Assembly: GCF_027744825.2 (NCBI RefSeq)
Contig: NC_071334.1
Location: forward strand, 7,448,437-7,512,436
DNA: 64,000 nt
Origin: Synchiropus splendidus
Taxonomy: Eukaryota > Chordata > Actinopteri > Syngnathiformes > Callionymidae
Direction of reading: 5' to 3'
Position 1 is the stretch's first letter. Each line of letters starts with the position of its first letter. A program made the translations under genes and the position numbers. Below are positions 45,460 through 57,300 of this stretch, in pieces. The notes beneath the pieces were generated by a model, which was not told the DNA's origin, searched no databases, and worked only from the letters and a program-made list of their open reading frames with translations.

Positions 45460-45650
45460 CGCAGCTCTGTTTATGAATCCTGGCACCCTTTCCTTTGCTG
45501 TCCATGGTGCAGAGCCTGGGAAGCACAAGCCGACCCTCATTGGAGGAGACATTTCCATCGGCGCTGATCCCTGCACTTCCACTGGCTGCCCGTGGCTGAA
45601 GTACACTGATGGGAAAGTCTATATCCCGTATTGCATCGGCAACCGCTTCT
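45460..45650 (+). pseudogene. Isolated exon resembling an astacin hatching enzyme (choriolysin)
   Basis: Bounded by 'cttcaacag' and 'gtgagcat', the exon reads GGDISIGADPCTSTGCPWLK then TDGKVYIPYCIGNRF. This is the junction of propeptide and mature enzyme in fish hatching enzymes of the astacin family, where the paired Cys (CTxxGC) is characteristic. Those enzymes are secreted zinc proteases that soften the egg envelope. No exon with the zinc motif HExxH follows. Instead LINE sequence comes at about 45690, so this is a fragment. A possible upstream piece (ITEDQNLLLR at about 45290) is weak. Confidence 0.6.
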
Positions 45651-45689
45651 GTGAGCATCTGGTCTCCCTAACTTTGACTCAAAACCAGT

Positions 45690-45842
45690 CATGCAGAGTA
45701 ATGGACTGATAGATAAAGTGGAGGAGAGTGTCAGGGGTGATTTGGAACAGAAGAGCAGTAGCTACAGAGTCGGGAGCCTCCATAGGACAGTCGTGAGACC
45801 TGCCATGATGTTTGGTTCAGAGACCGTATCACCCTGGCAACA
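45690..45842 (+). mobile_element. RTE-like LINE fragment
   Basis: DKVEESVRGDLEQKSSSYR, followed by TVVRPAMMFGSETV, corresponds to the RT thumb region also seen at 54574-54798 (VVRPAMLYGLETV). It abuts a copy of the 41813-42240 block. Confidence 0.65.
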
Positions 45843-46240
45843 TTGAGAAGATGCACAACATACACGAATGTGTTCCTGTGAAATTACAAGAATTAACAGC
45901 CCAAACATGTTCAAGGAGCAACTTGTTTATTGCATTTTCGCGTTGATAAAACACATTTGTTTTCTTTCAGCTCTGTCCAGTTAATTGAAAAACAGAATCA
46001 TAACAATCATGAGTTGCAGCTCTGATAGATATCATGGTACTCGATAGATATTTTAAGTACGATGTATTGATATTTTAGAAAGAAATCTAAGAAAATCTAA
46101 GTCGTGCGATTATGGCCAAAATGATCATCACCATTAGCCTCTGCATTTTTATTGCTTTATTGTGTTGTTCCATTTTCATCCACCGTTTCTTCAGCAGTTG
46201 CATTGTCTCCTGTCGAAATTATGGTGCTGAAGAAATGTTT
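45842..46240 (+). repeat. Duplicated block, copy 2 (with 41813-42240)
   Basis: A copy of the intron sequence of zinc-finger gene A without the following exon. Confidence 0.85.
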
Positions 46241-46375
46241 TATGTTTTGCTTGAATTGCTGCTCCTATCAAGTATCTTCTATTTTTAGTTTATTTCTTAT
46301 CACTGCTTTTTTTCTTCAATTACATTGACTTGTCCAATAAAATGTCAGTTTAAAAGTCCCATGATAGGGACGGTC

Positions 46376-46945
46376 ATCAGTATCAGAATCAGAATTCAAT
46401 TTATTGCCATGGTCAGTGGGGAGCCCACCAACTAGGAAAGCGTTTTGGAATAAAGTGCTGACAAAAAAAAAAAAAAAAACAATAAATAAAAAATAAAAAT
46501 AAAATAAATAACAAGGCTGTTCACGAATTCAACAGTCTGATGGCCGAGGGGAAGAAGCTGCTCTTGTCCCTGGAGGTGGCGCTGTTGTACCAGACAGTGA
46601 TAGAGGAGGTGAGGATGGACTGGATGATGGCCGTGTAGAACTCCACCAACAACTTCGTCGGCAGTCGTAGTTTTCGTAGCTGCCTTAGAAAGAACATTCT
46701 TTGCTGGGTCTTCCTGATGGTTGGCTCCCATTTGAGGTCCTCACTGATGGTGGTTCCTAGGAAGCAGAAGGAGTCTACAATAGGAATGGGTAAACCAACA
46801 TGAGAGGGGACAGAGAAACTGTGACTCTCCTGAAGTCTATGACCATCTCCACTGTCTTCTGGGCGTTGAGCTCCAGGTTGTTGTGGCTGCACCAGGACAC
46901 CAGCCGCTGCACCTCCCTCCTGTAAGCCTTGAACTTGTGATTCAT
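46376..46945 (-). mobile_element. Non-LTR retrotransposon 3' end (different family)
   Basis: The minus frame has FCFLGTTISEDLKWEPTI, RMFFLRQLRKLRLP, FYTAIIQSILTSSITVWY, and FFPSAIRLLNS. This is the C-terminal end of an L2/Rex-like reverse transcriptase. The sequence 'tcagaatcagaattcaattt' at the low-coordinate end resembles the 3' tail of such elements. An A run (about 46463-46480) interrupts it. Confidence 0.7.
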
Positions 46946-46956
46946 GTGATGCCAGT

Positions 46957-47260
46957 TAGGAGAGGATGGAGGGTTTGGAATCCTGCGGAACCGGACTGAA
47001 GAGGTTCTGTTTCGATTTCCGTGAAATCAAGTCAGAGTCGAGTTTTGTTTTTTATTCACTGTCATCTAATTTAAACCAACCAGCATCAGTACATGGAGCC
47101 GCAATATGTCAAAGTCAGATGATGACAATTCAAATACAATTGAACAATAATCGGAAATAAACACACTATAGATTGTGTTATACAGTATTATATAGCGCAT
47201 GGTAATTCAATAAGTATGTGGAGGAACTACGCACCTGCAACATATTAGTGGAAATAAAAT
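46957..47260 (+). repeat. Duplicated block, copy 2 (with 44655-44960)
   Basis: Same order of words as copy 1, moderately diverged. It ends about 320 bp before the IFIT promoter. Confidence 0.8.
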
Positions 47261-47580
47261 CTTCACAGAGTGGGATTGGAGCTGCCTCAATGAGCAGATC
47301 GACACTTGAATTGTGTAAAGACAAATGCAGATAAACTTCCATTGTAGTATTTTGTCCGACCACTAGGCGGTCAGTGAAAGCCTCGGTGGGCCCTTATACG
47401 TATATGACATTAAGCATCTCAATCAACAGGACACAACATGGCAGCAAATGTAAAAAAATAAAATAACTGAAATAAAAATTCTAATTGAAGTCAGCAAGGA
47501 CCGCTTTTCATGGCACAATAGGTTGAGCTCAAGGCGTGTCTGGAATTATCTGCACTTCCAGTTTTGACGAAACAAACTGG

Positions 47581-47596
47581 GAAATGAAAGTGAAGT
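47581..47596 (+). promoter_or_regulatory. ISRE-like element of the IFIT gene
   Basis: GAAATGAAAGTGAAGT lies about 40 bp before the TATA box. It has repeated GAAA blocks like an interferon-stimulated response element (GAAANNGAAA), bound by ISGF3/IRF factors. The last block is GAAG rather than GAAA, so it is close to but not a perfect consensus. Confidence 0.7.
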
Positions 47597-47634
47597 TTGT
47601 CTGAAACAACTCCACGCCTCCTGATCAGACTGTT

Positions 47635-47640
47635 TATAAA
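47635..47640 (+). promoter_or_regulatory. TATA box of the IFIT gene
   Basis: TATAAA, 39 bp downstream of the ISRE-like element and 91 bp before the ATG. Transcription would start near 47665. Confidence 0.75.
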
Positions 47641-47730
47641 GTAGCACTCGCTTCACGTCCCGTCACTGTGTGTTTGGAGACCAGTTCAAAAGCGACCAGT
47701 AGTGAAGAGGAAAACTAGCGAATCAGAATC

Positions 47731-49362
47731 ATGAGGTGAATTGATCTGCACTTGATGGGTTATGATTTCCATTCACTGAGAAGCTTGGTTTTACTGAGTG
47801 ATGGGTTCACTTGGATGTAGTTCAACTGCTTTATAGATCCTTCATCAGAACCATGCAAACCACCATTTGAAATGAGATCACACACACACACACACACATA
47901 TCACCCGTCAACATTCAGACCACATTCTTCTTTACCTTACACACGTCCGTACCTTTATCTTTGTGGGAACCTCTCATTGCCATAACCCTTTCCCCAGTCT
48001 CTCCCCCTAACCCTAACAAGTACACACACGCAAATGACTCAGAGCTTGCTAACATGTCGATGTCTGCCCAGCAGTGCCACTGAGAGTCAGACCAACATGG
48101 AGGCCAGACTGAAGTCACTGCAGTGTCACTTCACCTGGGACGAACTCACCAATGAAACCAAACCTGGGACTGTCAAAGAAACTTTGGAGAACATTGGCAT
48201 AGATGAAGGGAACTACTGGCTGCCTCACATCTACAACCTCCAGGGTTACCTCCATCACCGCCTGGGCTCAGATAAGGAGGCCCTGCAGTTCCTTCACCAG
48301 GCCACAGAGGACTTCCACCGTCGACACGGCCCTGAAGAGGGTCCCTGGCTGATGGTGAACTACGGGAACCTGGCTTGGCTGCTTCATCTGACAGGGCAGC
48401 AATCAGAAAGTGAGCGATACCTATCACTGTCTGAAGATCTGATGGGGGGGATCCAGGGTGAGCTGCATCCAGAGGTGGCTGCTGAGAAGGCCTGGACACT
48501 GATGGCACTGGTCTCCAACCATCTGAAGACGGTGGAAGAACTTTTCCTGGCCGCCATTGAGAGAGAGCCAGAGCGGGTGGAGTGGAAGACCTCCCTTGTC
48601 TTAGCTTTAGTCAGAGCTGAGAAGCATGAGTCTTCCCTGAAAGAAGACACCTGGCAGAGACTGCACCGTGCCCGACAAGAAGATCCAGAGAACCTGTACA
48701 TTGCAGTGAAACTCCTCTGTCACCGAGCCAAACAAGGAGAAGATGTTGCAGATGAAGCTCGGAATTTGGCTCAGGAAGTGTTAAGAAGCCCTGCCAGCAG
48801 CTACAGCGGCCTGAAACAAATGCTAAGATTATACAATAACGTCCTCTCCCCTGATGAGGCAGTCAAACTGGCAGAAGATGCTCTGATAGAACATCCAGAT
48901 GAACATTACCTGAAACGGTGTGCTGCACTCGGCTACTATTTGAAGATCACCTTTAACGAGGGAGATCCTGTGCCACCATTCATGATGGACAGAGCCATCT
49001 GGCTCCACCAGGATGTGATCGCTCTGTACCCTGGTACTCGCCTGGTAAAGCTGATACATCTTGCAAACATACATGCATGTAGAGATCAGAGGACAGCAGA
49101 TCAGATGTACTGGGACCTTTTTGCACAATTTCCCGATCAGGCACATCAACAGATGCTTTGCAACCATTATGGAAGACTCTGGAATAAACGCAGAGATTAC
49201 CCAAAGTCACTGTATTACCACAAGAAAGCGGCGATGATGGAAACACAAGGTTTCTACCGTGACAACAGCATCAAGTACCTGGAGACATGTGCTGCACGAT
49301 ACAGAAAATGGGCTTCTGACATCGAGGAGTTCCTGAACCACCTGCCCGGAGTCGAACCTTAA
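47731..49362 (+). CDS. ifit: Interferon-induced protein with tetratricopeptide repeats
   Basis: Exon 1 is only ATGAG (47731-47735) before a GTGAAT donor. Exon 2 (48072-49362) follows 'tctgcccag' and gives MSSATESQTNMEARLKSLQC..., 431 aa in all. The tiny first coding exon plus one large exon is the known IFIT arrangement. The protein is helical TPR throughout: early CHFTWDEL and HIYNLQGYLHHRLGSDKEAL, then WLMVNYGNLAWLLHLTGQQ, and later CNHYGRLW and YPKSLYYHKKA. Mammalian IFITs bind viral RNA 5' ends and restrict translation in the cytoplasm; the fish protein is assumed similar. The ISRE-like and TATA motifs upstream predict interferon control. No lesion is seen, so I read this as intact. Which fish paralog it is cannot be told from here. 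Confidence 0.95.
47958..48020 (+). repeat. Dispersed repeat copy in the IFIT intron
   Basis: 'cataaccctttccccagtct' followed by 'ccctaaccctaac', the same family as 17620-18330. It ends about 50 bp before the large exon. Confidence 0.75.
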
Positions 49363-49615
49363 CTCGTCTGCTCTCAGTTCTCTGAGGGAAATATTGATGT
49401 CGTGATCGACATGAGAGATAGTTTAGATGAACAGATTTATTCTTCATTGTGCTTTCACTTGATATACAGCATTGACTCATGAGCTGATCTATGGAACTAG
49501 TTAGGTGTGTTTCATTATCATGGTGGCAGTCATGATCCATTCACTTATGAGTTTAAAACAATTACTGATCTACAGATGTCCTTGCTTCAGCTTCTTGGTT
49601 CTCTGATTTCCACTC

Positions 49616-49621
49616 AATAAA
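49616..49621 (+). terminator. IFIT polyadenylation signal
   Basis: AATAAA, 254 bp after the stop codon, followed by a GT-rich stretch (caggtgtttgtttt). Confidence 0.75.
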
Positions 49622-50039
49622 CTTCTTCAAAAGACATCACAGGTGTTTGTTTTTAACTGAATTATGATGATATTTTCAGAGTTTGGGCTGTTTCTCTCGC
49701 CACACAAGTCCTCAGCAGAAACATCTTGGCTCATGTTGTGCTTGTACGGGTGTTGAACTAGCCACCGGGTTTTGTCCTTTATAAGGAGCCTCGGTTGGGT
49801 GCGGCTCAAGGATTCAAATAATAGATTTTCAAGATATCAAAAGCTGCGACTTTTATTATGAGTGTCAGTGAATTTGTGTCCAAAGTGTATTGAGCCTGTT
49901 TGAACATGGTTATGAATATCCATCTCAGTGGGCAATTTTGATTTTTCCTTTTTAATTTCAGCCTCTTCAGTACACATGGTCTGGTGGTTTTCACCTACCT
50001 AAAGACAAGGGAACCAATCACCATACCTGGTTACAAAAC

Positions 50040-50336
50040 AGTCAAGTTTTCGGTTAGAAACAAGAGGCAGAACTAAAGAGAATCCTGCTGGAGATGGAGG
50101 TCAACAGAGCAGGTACACCGGAATATATTAGTGAAATAGAACACAGAACATAGAGGATTGAAGGGAGAGGGAAAAAAATCCTATTCAAATAAAAGGCTGG
50201 TAAACAGCTGGGAATATGGACTATCACCTCTCTGTTCACAGGACAGTGAAGCAGGAGAGGCTGGACACAGAATAATGTTACCCCAGATGAAGAAACAAAA
50301 GGAGGGATGACACTGGATACACACGCGTGACATCAG
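50040..50336 (+). pseudogene. 5' exons of a zinc-finger gene, decayed copy
   Basis: A piece ending at about 50110 reads KQEAELKRILLEMEVNRA, the end of the helical leader seen at 52375 and 61977. A second exon (50242-50336) follows 'ctgttcacag' and matches 52508-52606, but has an early TGA and another in-frame stop. No finger exon is attached. Close relatives lie at 60170-60491. Confidence 0.6.
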
Positions 50337-50339
50337 GTA

Positions 50340-51299
50340 TGAATGTTGTTCAGAAATGTTCTCATTTCATTGATTCTGAAGAGGAAAATTCACACTGGAA
50401 TGAAGGAAAAAACCAGATATAGCAGCAGAGAAGGGAGAAATCATCACACACTTGGTTCAATAATCACAGTGACCCACAACAAGGGGACCAGTGACCGCTC
50501 AGGCTGAAGCCTGAGGCTTTTACATGTCAATCCTAAATAATCCTAAAAACTAGATTGCCTTCACTGGGCTTTAAAAATGAATCCTTGTAATATATCCGAA
50601 AAGTATATCCCTATAATATTTGCTGGTATTCCTAGTTATGCTGTTCTCTGGTTTATACTCAGACTCTGGTTAGACAAGAGTTGCCACTCTACTTTGAAGA
50701 GATGTTTGTGGGAAACACTGTGGTTCAATCGCTATTTAAAATGCCCTGAAACAAGTGGAATGGCGACACTTCTAACTGTCCAGAAGTCAGAGATATTAGG
50801 GTTATGAGAGGACTATAAGTAATTCTTAGCGTGATGAAGTGATGTTGGATAATGCTATTTAACTGTAAATGTAAATATAGATTGTGGCTGATATCTTCTG
50901 ATAAAAAAAAATGGACCTTGTTCCAAGTGGTTGCTTGGAGCCGTGCCATTGCAAAAAACATGCATTAGCATGATTCATGTGGCCGGTTGATTCTTTTGGC
51001 GTCGTTCAAATAGAGTTCAAATATTTTTTTTAATTATATAAGTCGCCCCAATATATTTTATATTGCAGCGTCTTTGTTGTTATTGACTGTTGGTGCTGTG
51101 ACACGTCAAATTTCCCCACTGTGGAACAAATCCAACCCAATCCAACTCCCAAACAACTGCGATCTACGATCTGACAGTGGTCTAAAACTACATGGCTGCA
51201 TTGCAGTAAAAGCACGTGCTGACCTCATTAACCCCATTTTTATTGGTTAAGTCCACTTTGAGTCTCCGATCCTTACTGTCAAGAAACCATCGATCTATG

Positions 51300-51374
<75 letters not shown>

Positions 51375-52077
51375 CAAACTGCAGTTAACATAGTTATAAA
51401 TGCCAGTCAGTAAATCCACGTCATGACGGATGTCCACAACAGGCTTTTACTGTTCAAAACTAATTAGAGACATCGTAAAAACTGATTGAAAAGAAAAAGC
51501 GATTTCAGCTTTCAACAACGATAATTGACATGACATGGTAGACATATACACAATAAACAACGAGTTACCGTGTTCGCCCTGTAACTGGACAGCTGGTCTT
51601 TGCGGCTCTGAGGTTTCTAGCAAATCCCGCTGATTCACACTGTACTGAGATTCAAACAAACTTTATCAGTCGACATCCGGAAGAACGGAAACAATTCTAA
51701 ATAACATGAACTTTCTTCTTTCTAATTCCAACATTCTAATCGTTGTCAGTAAAAACAAATAAGAGACCATATTAAAGACCACATAAAAAATAATTTCCAA
51801 ATGATGATGTAACACATTTTCTGAAGCAACTTCCATTGCAATAGTTGGATGATATGTTATAAAGCGCAAAACGTCTGCATGTCCCAAGAGTTGGTTTTGC
51901 ATGTCACTCTTCCCCGCCACTAGTGGCCGCTGTTAACTGTAGTCCTTCTCAGTCCTTCTTACCTCTGACCCCTGTGGAGAAGAAGAGCTGCAGCTACTTC
52001 CGGACGTACAAGCTGCTAGTTGTGAAGAGTGAAATTCATATTCGAACTGAGAGTCTTTTATACAGAGAGATAACTTT
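50340..52077. other. No intact gene
   Basis: Holds a block (51010-51230) duplicated at 55215-55440, sharing 'gtcgccccaatatattttat' and 'cacgtcaaatttccccactg'. It also has a microsatellite (51291-51374) and sequence shared with 61505-61680 ('actagtggccgctgttaact') that leads into the zinc-finger leader exon. Confidence 0.55.
51291..51374. repeat. (CTAT)n microsatellite
   Basis: About 20 tetranucleotide units. Confidence 0.95.
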
Positions 52078-55000
52078 GTGGAGAAGAGTTTCCCCCTTTT
52101 TGTTATGTACGATTTGCTTTTAAATGTGACATTTTTTCCCAGCTCATTGGAAGACGTATATTATTTTCGTCTCTCAGAACACAGAAGCAGCTTCGTGTTC
52201 TTTTGCTCTCCTCTGGAGAATGAAGGTGTCCGGACTGCGGAGCTTGAAAGCTTCAAGCAGCGGCTGTTAGTTGCTGTCGACGATCATCTGCTGCCGAGGT
52301 TTCACATGTTCATCGGCTGTAAACGACAGACGAAACGGAAGAGGATCCTGCTGCATATGGAGACCGAGAGAGCAGGTACACTGATACTGTATAATAGCGA
52401 CATCATAGTGGAACGCAGGGCAGTTTTGAACATACAGGGAAAAATCCGATTCAAATGAAAGGCTGGGAAACAGTTGGGAATATGGGGTTTCACCTCTGTC
52501 TTCACAGGACCGGGAAGCAGGAGAAGCCGGACACAGAATAATGGTGGAACCTCAGATGAAGAAACAAAAGGGAGGGACGACATGGGATTCACACACGTTA
52601 AATCAGGTAGGAATATTGTTCAGATCTGTTCCCATTTGGACCAGAGAGTGGCATAATTCAAATGCAAAAGTGCTGACAAAGCTGCAAAACACAGGCTTCA
52701 GTATTCTGTCTTGTCTCACCCGAGCCTGAGTCATAAACCATCGTCAGCATCTTAATGCGACAGTAGTAGTAGTAGTATAGTAAAATGATATCTAAAAATG
52801 ATGTAGTTCTTGTGCTGTTACTGTTTCTGACATGCTTCGTATGTGTGCGCCAAACGACACAAAACAATCTCAAGCTGCCACTTCTTGCTTGACCCAGTTT
52901 GTACGTATCAATTTTTGGTGTCAGTCCAAGTCTATATGTTCATTCCTATGGCGGAACTCCACACCAGTCTGCTTCCACACTGCACGTGAACTGATGATGG
53001 ACCTCCGCCACGACTAGAACAGAATGTGGTGTTTCACAGCCAAAAATAAGCATGAAAGAGTCTTGTCATGTTGTCATGTCAAGCTGCCTAATACAGAGCG
53101 TCTAGATTGATCCACGCGTTGAAGAAAGTGAGCGAGATTTACTGTTGATCAAGAAGGTTTTAGTCAGTGAATTCCAGACCGAGACGTCATGATGATCAAT
53201 GAATAGTCTGGTGATCTTCAGTAATTTGGGGAAAATCAGCATCTTCCTCCTCATTGTTCTCCTCATGCAGACATCTTTGCTGCAGCCACATCACAGCAGT
53301 GAAAACAGTTAGTGTAGAGTGCAGCATTATTCATGTAAGCAAATCTGTCTGTCAATAAAATTAGGTGTTTATCAGCCTAATAAAGGCAAAAACACGTGAG
53401 TTATCAAACACCCGCACACATTGTGACTCGCAGTCCGCAGCGCTCCTCCACAGCACCAGTGTCCTGCAGCCCTCAGCTGCACATCTCAGTGTTCAGGGAG
53501 TTTACAAAGTTGTTTTGGAAGGATGTTGTCTGCCCAGACAGTGATCAGACCCTTTGCTGCCTTGCATCCATCATGTTTGTGTGGAGTCGCGCTTTACACA
53601 TAGTTTCCGCCATCTAGCGCAGAGTCACCTGAGGCGAGAAGCTCCGTCCGTGGCCAAAACCTGACTCGCTTCACATCTGGGACATTTGAGCTGAACGCAG
53701 TTTGTATCGAGACAGAGCACACAGTGTGAAACCGCCCTTAGTCACACAAAAAGGAAATCAGTCAGTGAAAAGATCAGCAGCCCAACTTCTGCGCGTCACT
53801 TTGTATGACCTTCATCTGTGGGTGAATATGCCTCTTCAGACACTGAGTCAGTCACGTCTGTTCTCCACTTGGGTTGGGTGATATGGACAAAAAAAGTTGT
53901 GACGATAAATGCTGCCATTTCTGCGATAACGATAATTATCACGATGAATCCGTTTTCATTCTATTCCATGTGTTGGACACTAGAGTCTCTCTAGAAACTG
54001 TTTTATGATGAAACTCATTAGTGGAGTTTGTCGCCAGCATCATTATTTGTTGATGTTTCAATAGAACAGTGAACTACGTGCAGAGATGAGAAATTCATCG
54101 TTTCACGTCTCTGGTAGAAGCCGCTGGTGTCTGACAGGCTGCTGCAAATATAAAAACAAATGTATTAAAACATAAAAACTTTGCTCCAAGTGGTTGCTCC
54201 ACAGTGAGACGCACACAGGCGCCGTACCCTTGCAAAAAACATACTTGGCACGATTAATGTCGCCAGTTGATTCTTTTTGTGTTGTTTACATCATAGAATC
54301 AAATTCTCCTTCTTCTTCTTTTCCTTTTGGCTTCTCCCTTCAGTGGTGGCCACAGCGGATCACCTACCTCCATCTCTCCCTGTCCTCTGCTTCCTCTTCT
54401 CTCAAACCTACAAACCTCATGTCCTCCTTCACTACCTCCATCAATCTCCTCTCCCTCTCCACCTTCTGCCTGGCAGTTCCACCCTCAACATCTTCATCTA
54501 CCAATGTCCTGGCTCTCTCTCTCTCCTCTGTACATGTCCAAACATCTCCATCTAGCCTCTCTGACTTGGTCTCCTAAACACCTGAGCACATGTGCTGTCC
54601 CTCTGATCCTATCATCATCCTGCTCACTCCCAGAGAGAAGCTCGGCATCTTCATCTCTGCTACCTCCAGCTCTGCCTCCTGTCTTTTCCTCAGTGCCACT
54701 GTTTCCAAACCATACAACATTGCTGGCCTCACCACCCTTTTGGACACTTTCCCTTTCATCCTTGCCGACAGCCTTTTGTCACACATCACACCTGACACTT
54801 TTCTCCAATGATTCCATCCTGCCTACACCTGCTTCTTCACCTCTTTCTCACACTCTCCATGGCCCTGGACAGTTGAGCCTCAGTACTTGAAATCCTCCAC
54901 CTTCTTTATCTCTGCATCCTGTAACTTCACCTGTCCACTTGGCTCCCTCTCACTCACACACATGGATTCCGTCTTACTGCGGCTAACATTAACATAACAT

Positions 55001-57021
55001 TCCTCTCCTTTCTAAGGCAAACCTCCACCTCTCCAGCTGATCTTCCACTTGCTCCCTGCTCTCACCACAGATCACAATGTCATCTGCAAACATCATCGCC
55101 CTAGGGGCTTCTTGTCTAACCTCATCTGTCAACCTGTCCATCACCATCGCAAAGAGGAAGGGGCTCAGAGCTGAGTCTTGGTACAAAATACCAAATCATA
55201 CCAAATACCAAAGTCATAGAATTTAAATATTTTATTATATCATATAAGTCGCCCCAATATATTTTATATTGGAGCGTCTTTGTTGTTATTGACTGTTGCT
55301 GCTGTGACACGTCAAATTTCCCCACTGTGGAACAAATCCAACCCAATCCAACTCCAAAAAACTGCGATCTACGATCTGTCAGTGATCTAAAACATATGAC
55401 TGCATTCCAGTAAAAGCAAATGCTGACCCCATCAACTCTACACATACGGCTCAGGTGGGTCAGGAGCAGCCCAATGAATTACATAACAGCAATAAATCAA
55501 AAAGAAAATAGATATTTTGGCTCCAACATTGATTCTAAATAATCTCTCTAATCATGTACTTCAATTCAAACAGAACCAGCTGGCGACTTGGATGCACCTC
55601 TCCATCCTGACCACCAGATGTCATTGTCTTCTGATTCAGACACTGATGACAGTGAAGACTGGAGAGAAACCAGTGACTATAAAGCAGATTCCAACTCTGT
55701 TGAGGAGCCACACGTTGATGTCAGAGAGGAGATAGATGCTGATCACAAATCACTGATCTGCTCTGAAAGTGGAGAGAAATGCCTCACAAAGGCTGGACTG
55801 ACTGAAGACAGGAAATCCTGCTGTGGACCCTCCTCTTGTTCGGTTTGTGGGAAACGTTTTGAGAAGAGATGGATTCTGAGGAACCACATGAAAATTCACA
55901 CTAGAGAAAAGCCTTTCATCTGCTCCCACTGTGGAAAATGTTTTTCACAGAAATCTCACCTAAACAATCACATCAGAATTCATACTAGAGAAAAGCCTTT
56001 CATCTGTTCCCAATGTGCTAAATGTTTTTCACAGAAAGCAACTCTAAATTGTCACATGAGAATTCACTCTGGAGAAAAGCCTTACACCTGCTCCCAGTGT
56101 GGAAAATGTTTTTCAATTAAATCTCACCTGAAAAGTCACATGATTATTCACTCCGGAGAAAAGCCTTTTATCTGCTACCAGTGTGGAAAATGTTTTTCAC
56201 AGAAACCTTACCTGAATAGACACATGAGAATTCACACTGGAGAAAAGCCTTTCATCTGCTCGCAGTGTGGAAAATGTTTTTTACAGGAGTCTCACCTGAA
56301 TAGTCACATGAGCATTCATTCTGGAGAAAAGCCTTTCATCTGCTCCCTGTGTGTAAAATGTTTTTTACGGGAATCTCACCTGAATAGTCACATGAGAATT
56401 CACACTGGAGAAAAGACTTTCATCTGCTCCGAGTGTGGTAAATCCTTTTTACGGAAATCTCACCTGAGTAGTCACATGAAAATTCACACTGGAGAAAAGC
56501 CTTTCATCTGCTCTCAGTGTGGAAAATGTTTTTCACTGAAATCTAACCTGAATAATCACATGAAAATTCACTCTGGAGAAAAGCCTTACATCTGTTCCCA
56601 ATGTGGTAAATGTTTTTCACAGAAAGGAAACCTGAATAGTCACATGAGAATTCACCCTGGAGAGAAGCCTTTCATCTGCTCGCAGTGTGGAAAATGTTTT
56701 TTACAGGAATCTCTCCTGAATAGTCACATGAGAATGCACTCTGGAGAAAAGCCTTTCATCTGCTCGCAGTGTGGTAAATGTTTTTTACGGAAATCTCACC
56801 TGAATAGTCACATGAGAATTCACACTGGAGAAAAGCCTTTCATCTGCTCCCAGTGTGGTAAATGTTTTTTACGGAAATCTAACCTGGATAATCACACGAA
56901 AATTCATTCTGGAGAAAAGCTTTTCAACTGCTCCCAGTGTGGTACGTGCTTTTCACAGAAAGGAAACCTGAAAAGTCACATGAGAATTCACTCTGGAGAA
57001 AAGCCTGTCACCTGCTCATAA
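52078..57021 (+). CDS. C2H2 zinc-finger protein B, 14 fingers (multi-exon model)
   Basis: Proposed exons: a leader exon open from 52078 and ending at 52375 in phase 1; 52508-52606 (33 codons, phase 1-1); and 55574-57021. Start codon uncertain. The leader has ELESFKQRLLVAVDDHLL, then KRKRILLHMETERA, resembling the N-terminal helical exon of many fish zinc-finger genes. The last exon opens EPAGDLDAPLHPDHQ, has an acidic Ser-rich stretch (SSDSDTDDSEDW), then 14 C2H2 fingers, very alike (CSQCGKCF, then LNSHMRIH), joined mostly by SGEKPFIC or TGEKPFIC. It ends at TAA 57019-57021, inside what would be finger 15. The fingers are more uniform than in gene A, suggesting recent expansion or conversion. 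A LINE sits in the last intron. Probably a nuclear DNA-binding protein. The link between the 5' exons and the finger exon is inferred from phase and from homologous copies. Confidence 0.72.
53520..53740. repeat. Partial copy of the 62120-62494 MITE
   Basis: Shares 'catgtttgtgtggagtcgcg' and the right end CAGTGTGAAACCGCCCTTA (53722-53740). The left end is missing. Confidence 0.7.
54305..55190 (-). mobile_element. RTE-like LINE fragment in the last intron of zinc-finger gene B
   Basis: Minus frames give ALSPFLFAMVMDRLTDEV and MMFADDIVICGESREQVE, the RT catalytic motif region with its Asp pair. Next come MCDKRLSARMKGKVSKRV and VVRPAMLYGLETVALRKR. The 3' end, at the low-coordinate side, mirrors the tail at 29850-29885 ('cttctcccttcagtggtgg'). 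It is 5'-truncated and internally deleted. The plus frames here are antisense shadows. Confidence 0.82.
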
Positions 57022-57300
57022 TGTGGAAAATGTTTTTCACTGAAATCTCACCTGAGAAGTCAGGTGAGAATTCAAAATTGAGATGGTGGGAAATGTTTTA
57101 TACATCCAGTCTCCATGAAAAGCCACATGAGGATTCACACTGGGGAATAATCTCTTATCTGCTTCTAGGCAAGGAATGTCTTGTGTACAAGGACTGGCTG
57201 ACACAACACATCAATATACCACTGAGGAGAGAATCTTTCAAGTGCTCCCTGTGTTTTGTACCAAAGGAACCTGAATACACATGCCACACTCCCATTTGAC
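57022..57300 (+). pseudogene. Decayed C-terminal fingers after the stop of zinc-finger gene B
   Basis: Right after the TAA the same frame reads CGKCFSLKSHLRSQ, with the first His replaced by Gln. Another finger follows ([20 protein letters not shown]) before more stops. The array was once longer, and a stop mutation in finger 15 ended it. These parts have since lost frame and ligands. Confidence 0.8.

Noticed and set aside
54194..54890. Long Ser/Pro/Leu-rich plus-strand frames (up to 187 codons)
   Set aside because: They are antisense to an RTE-like LINE whose real reading frames (FADD motif) are on the minus strand.
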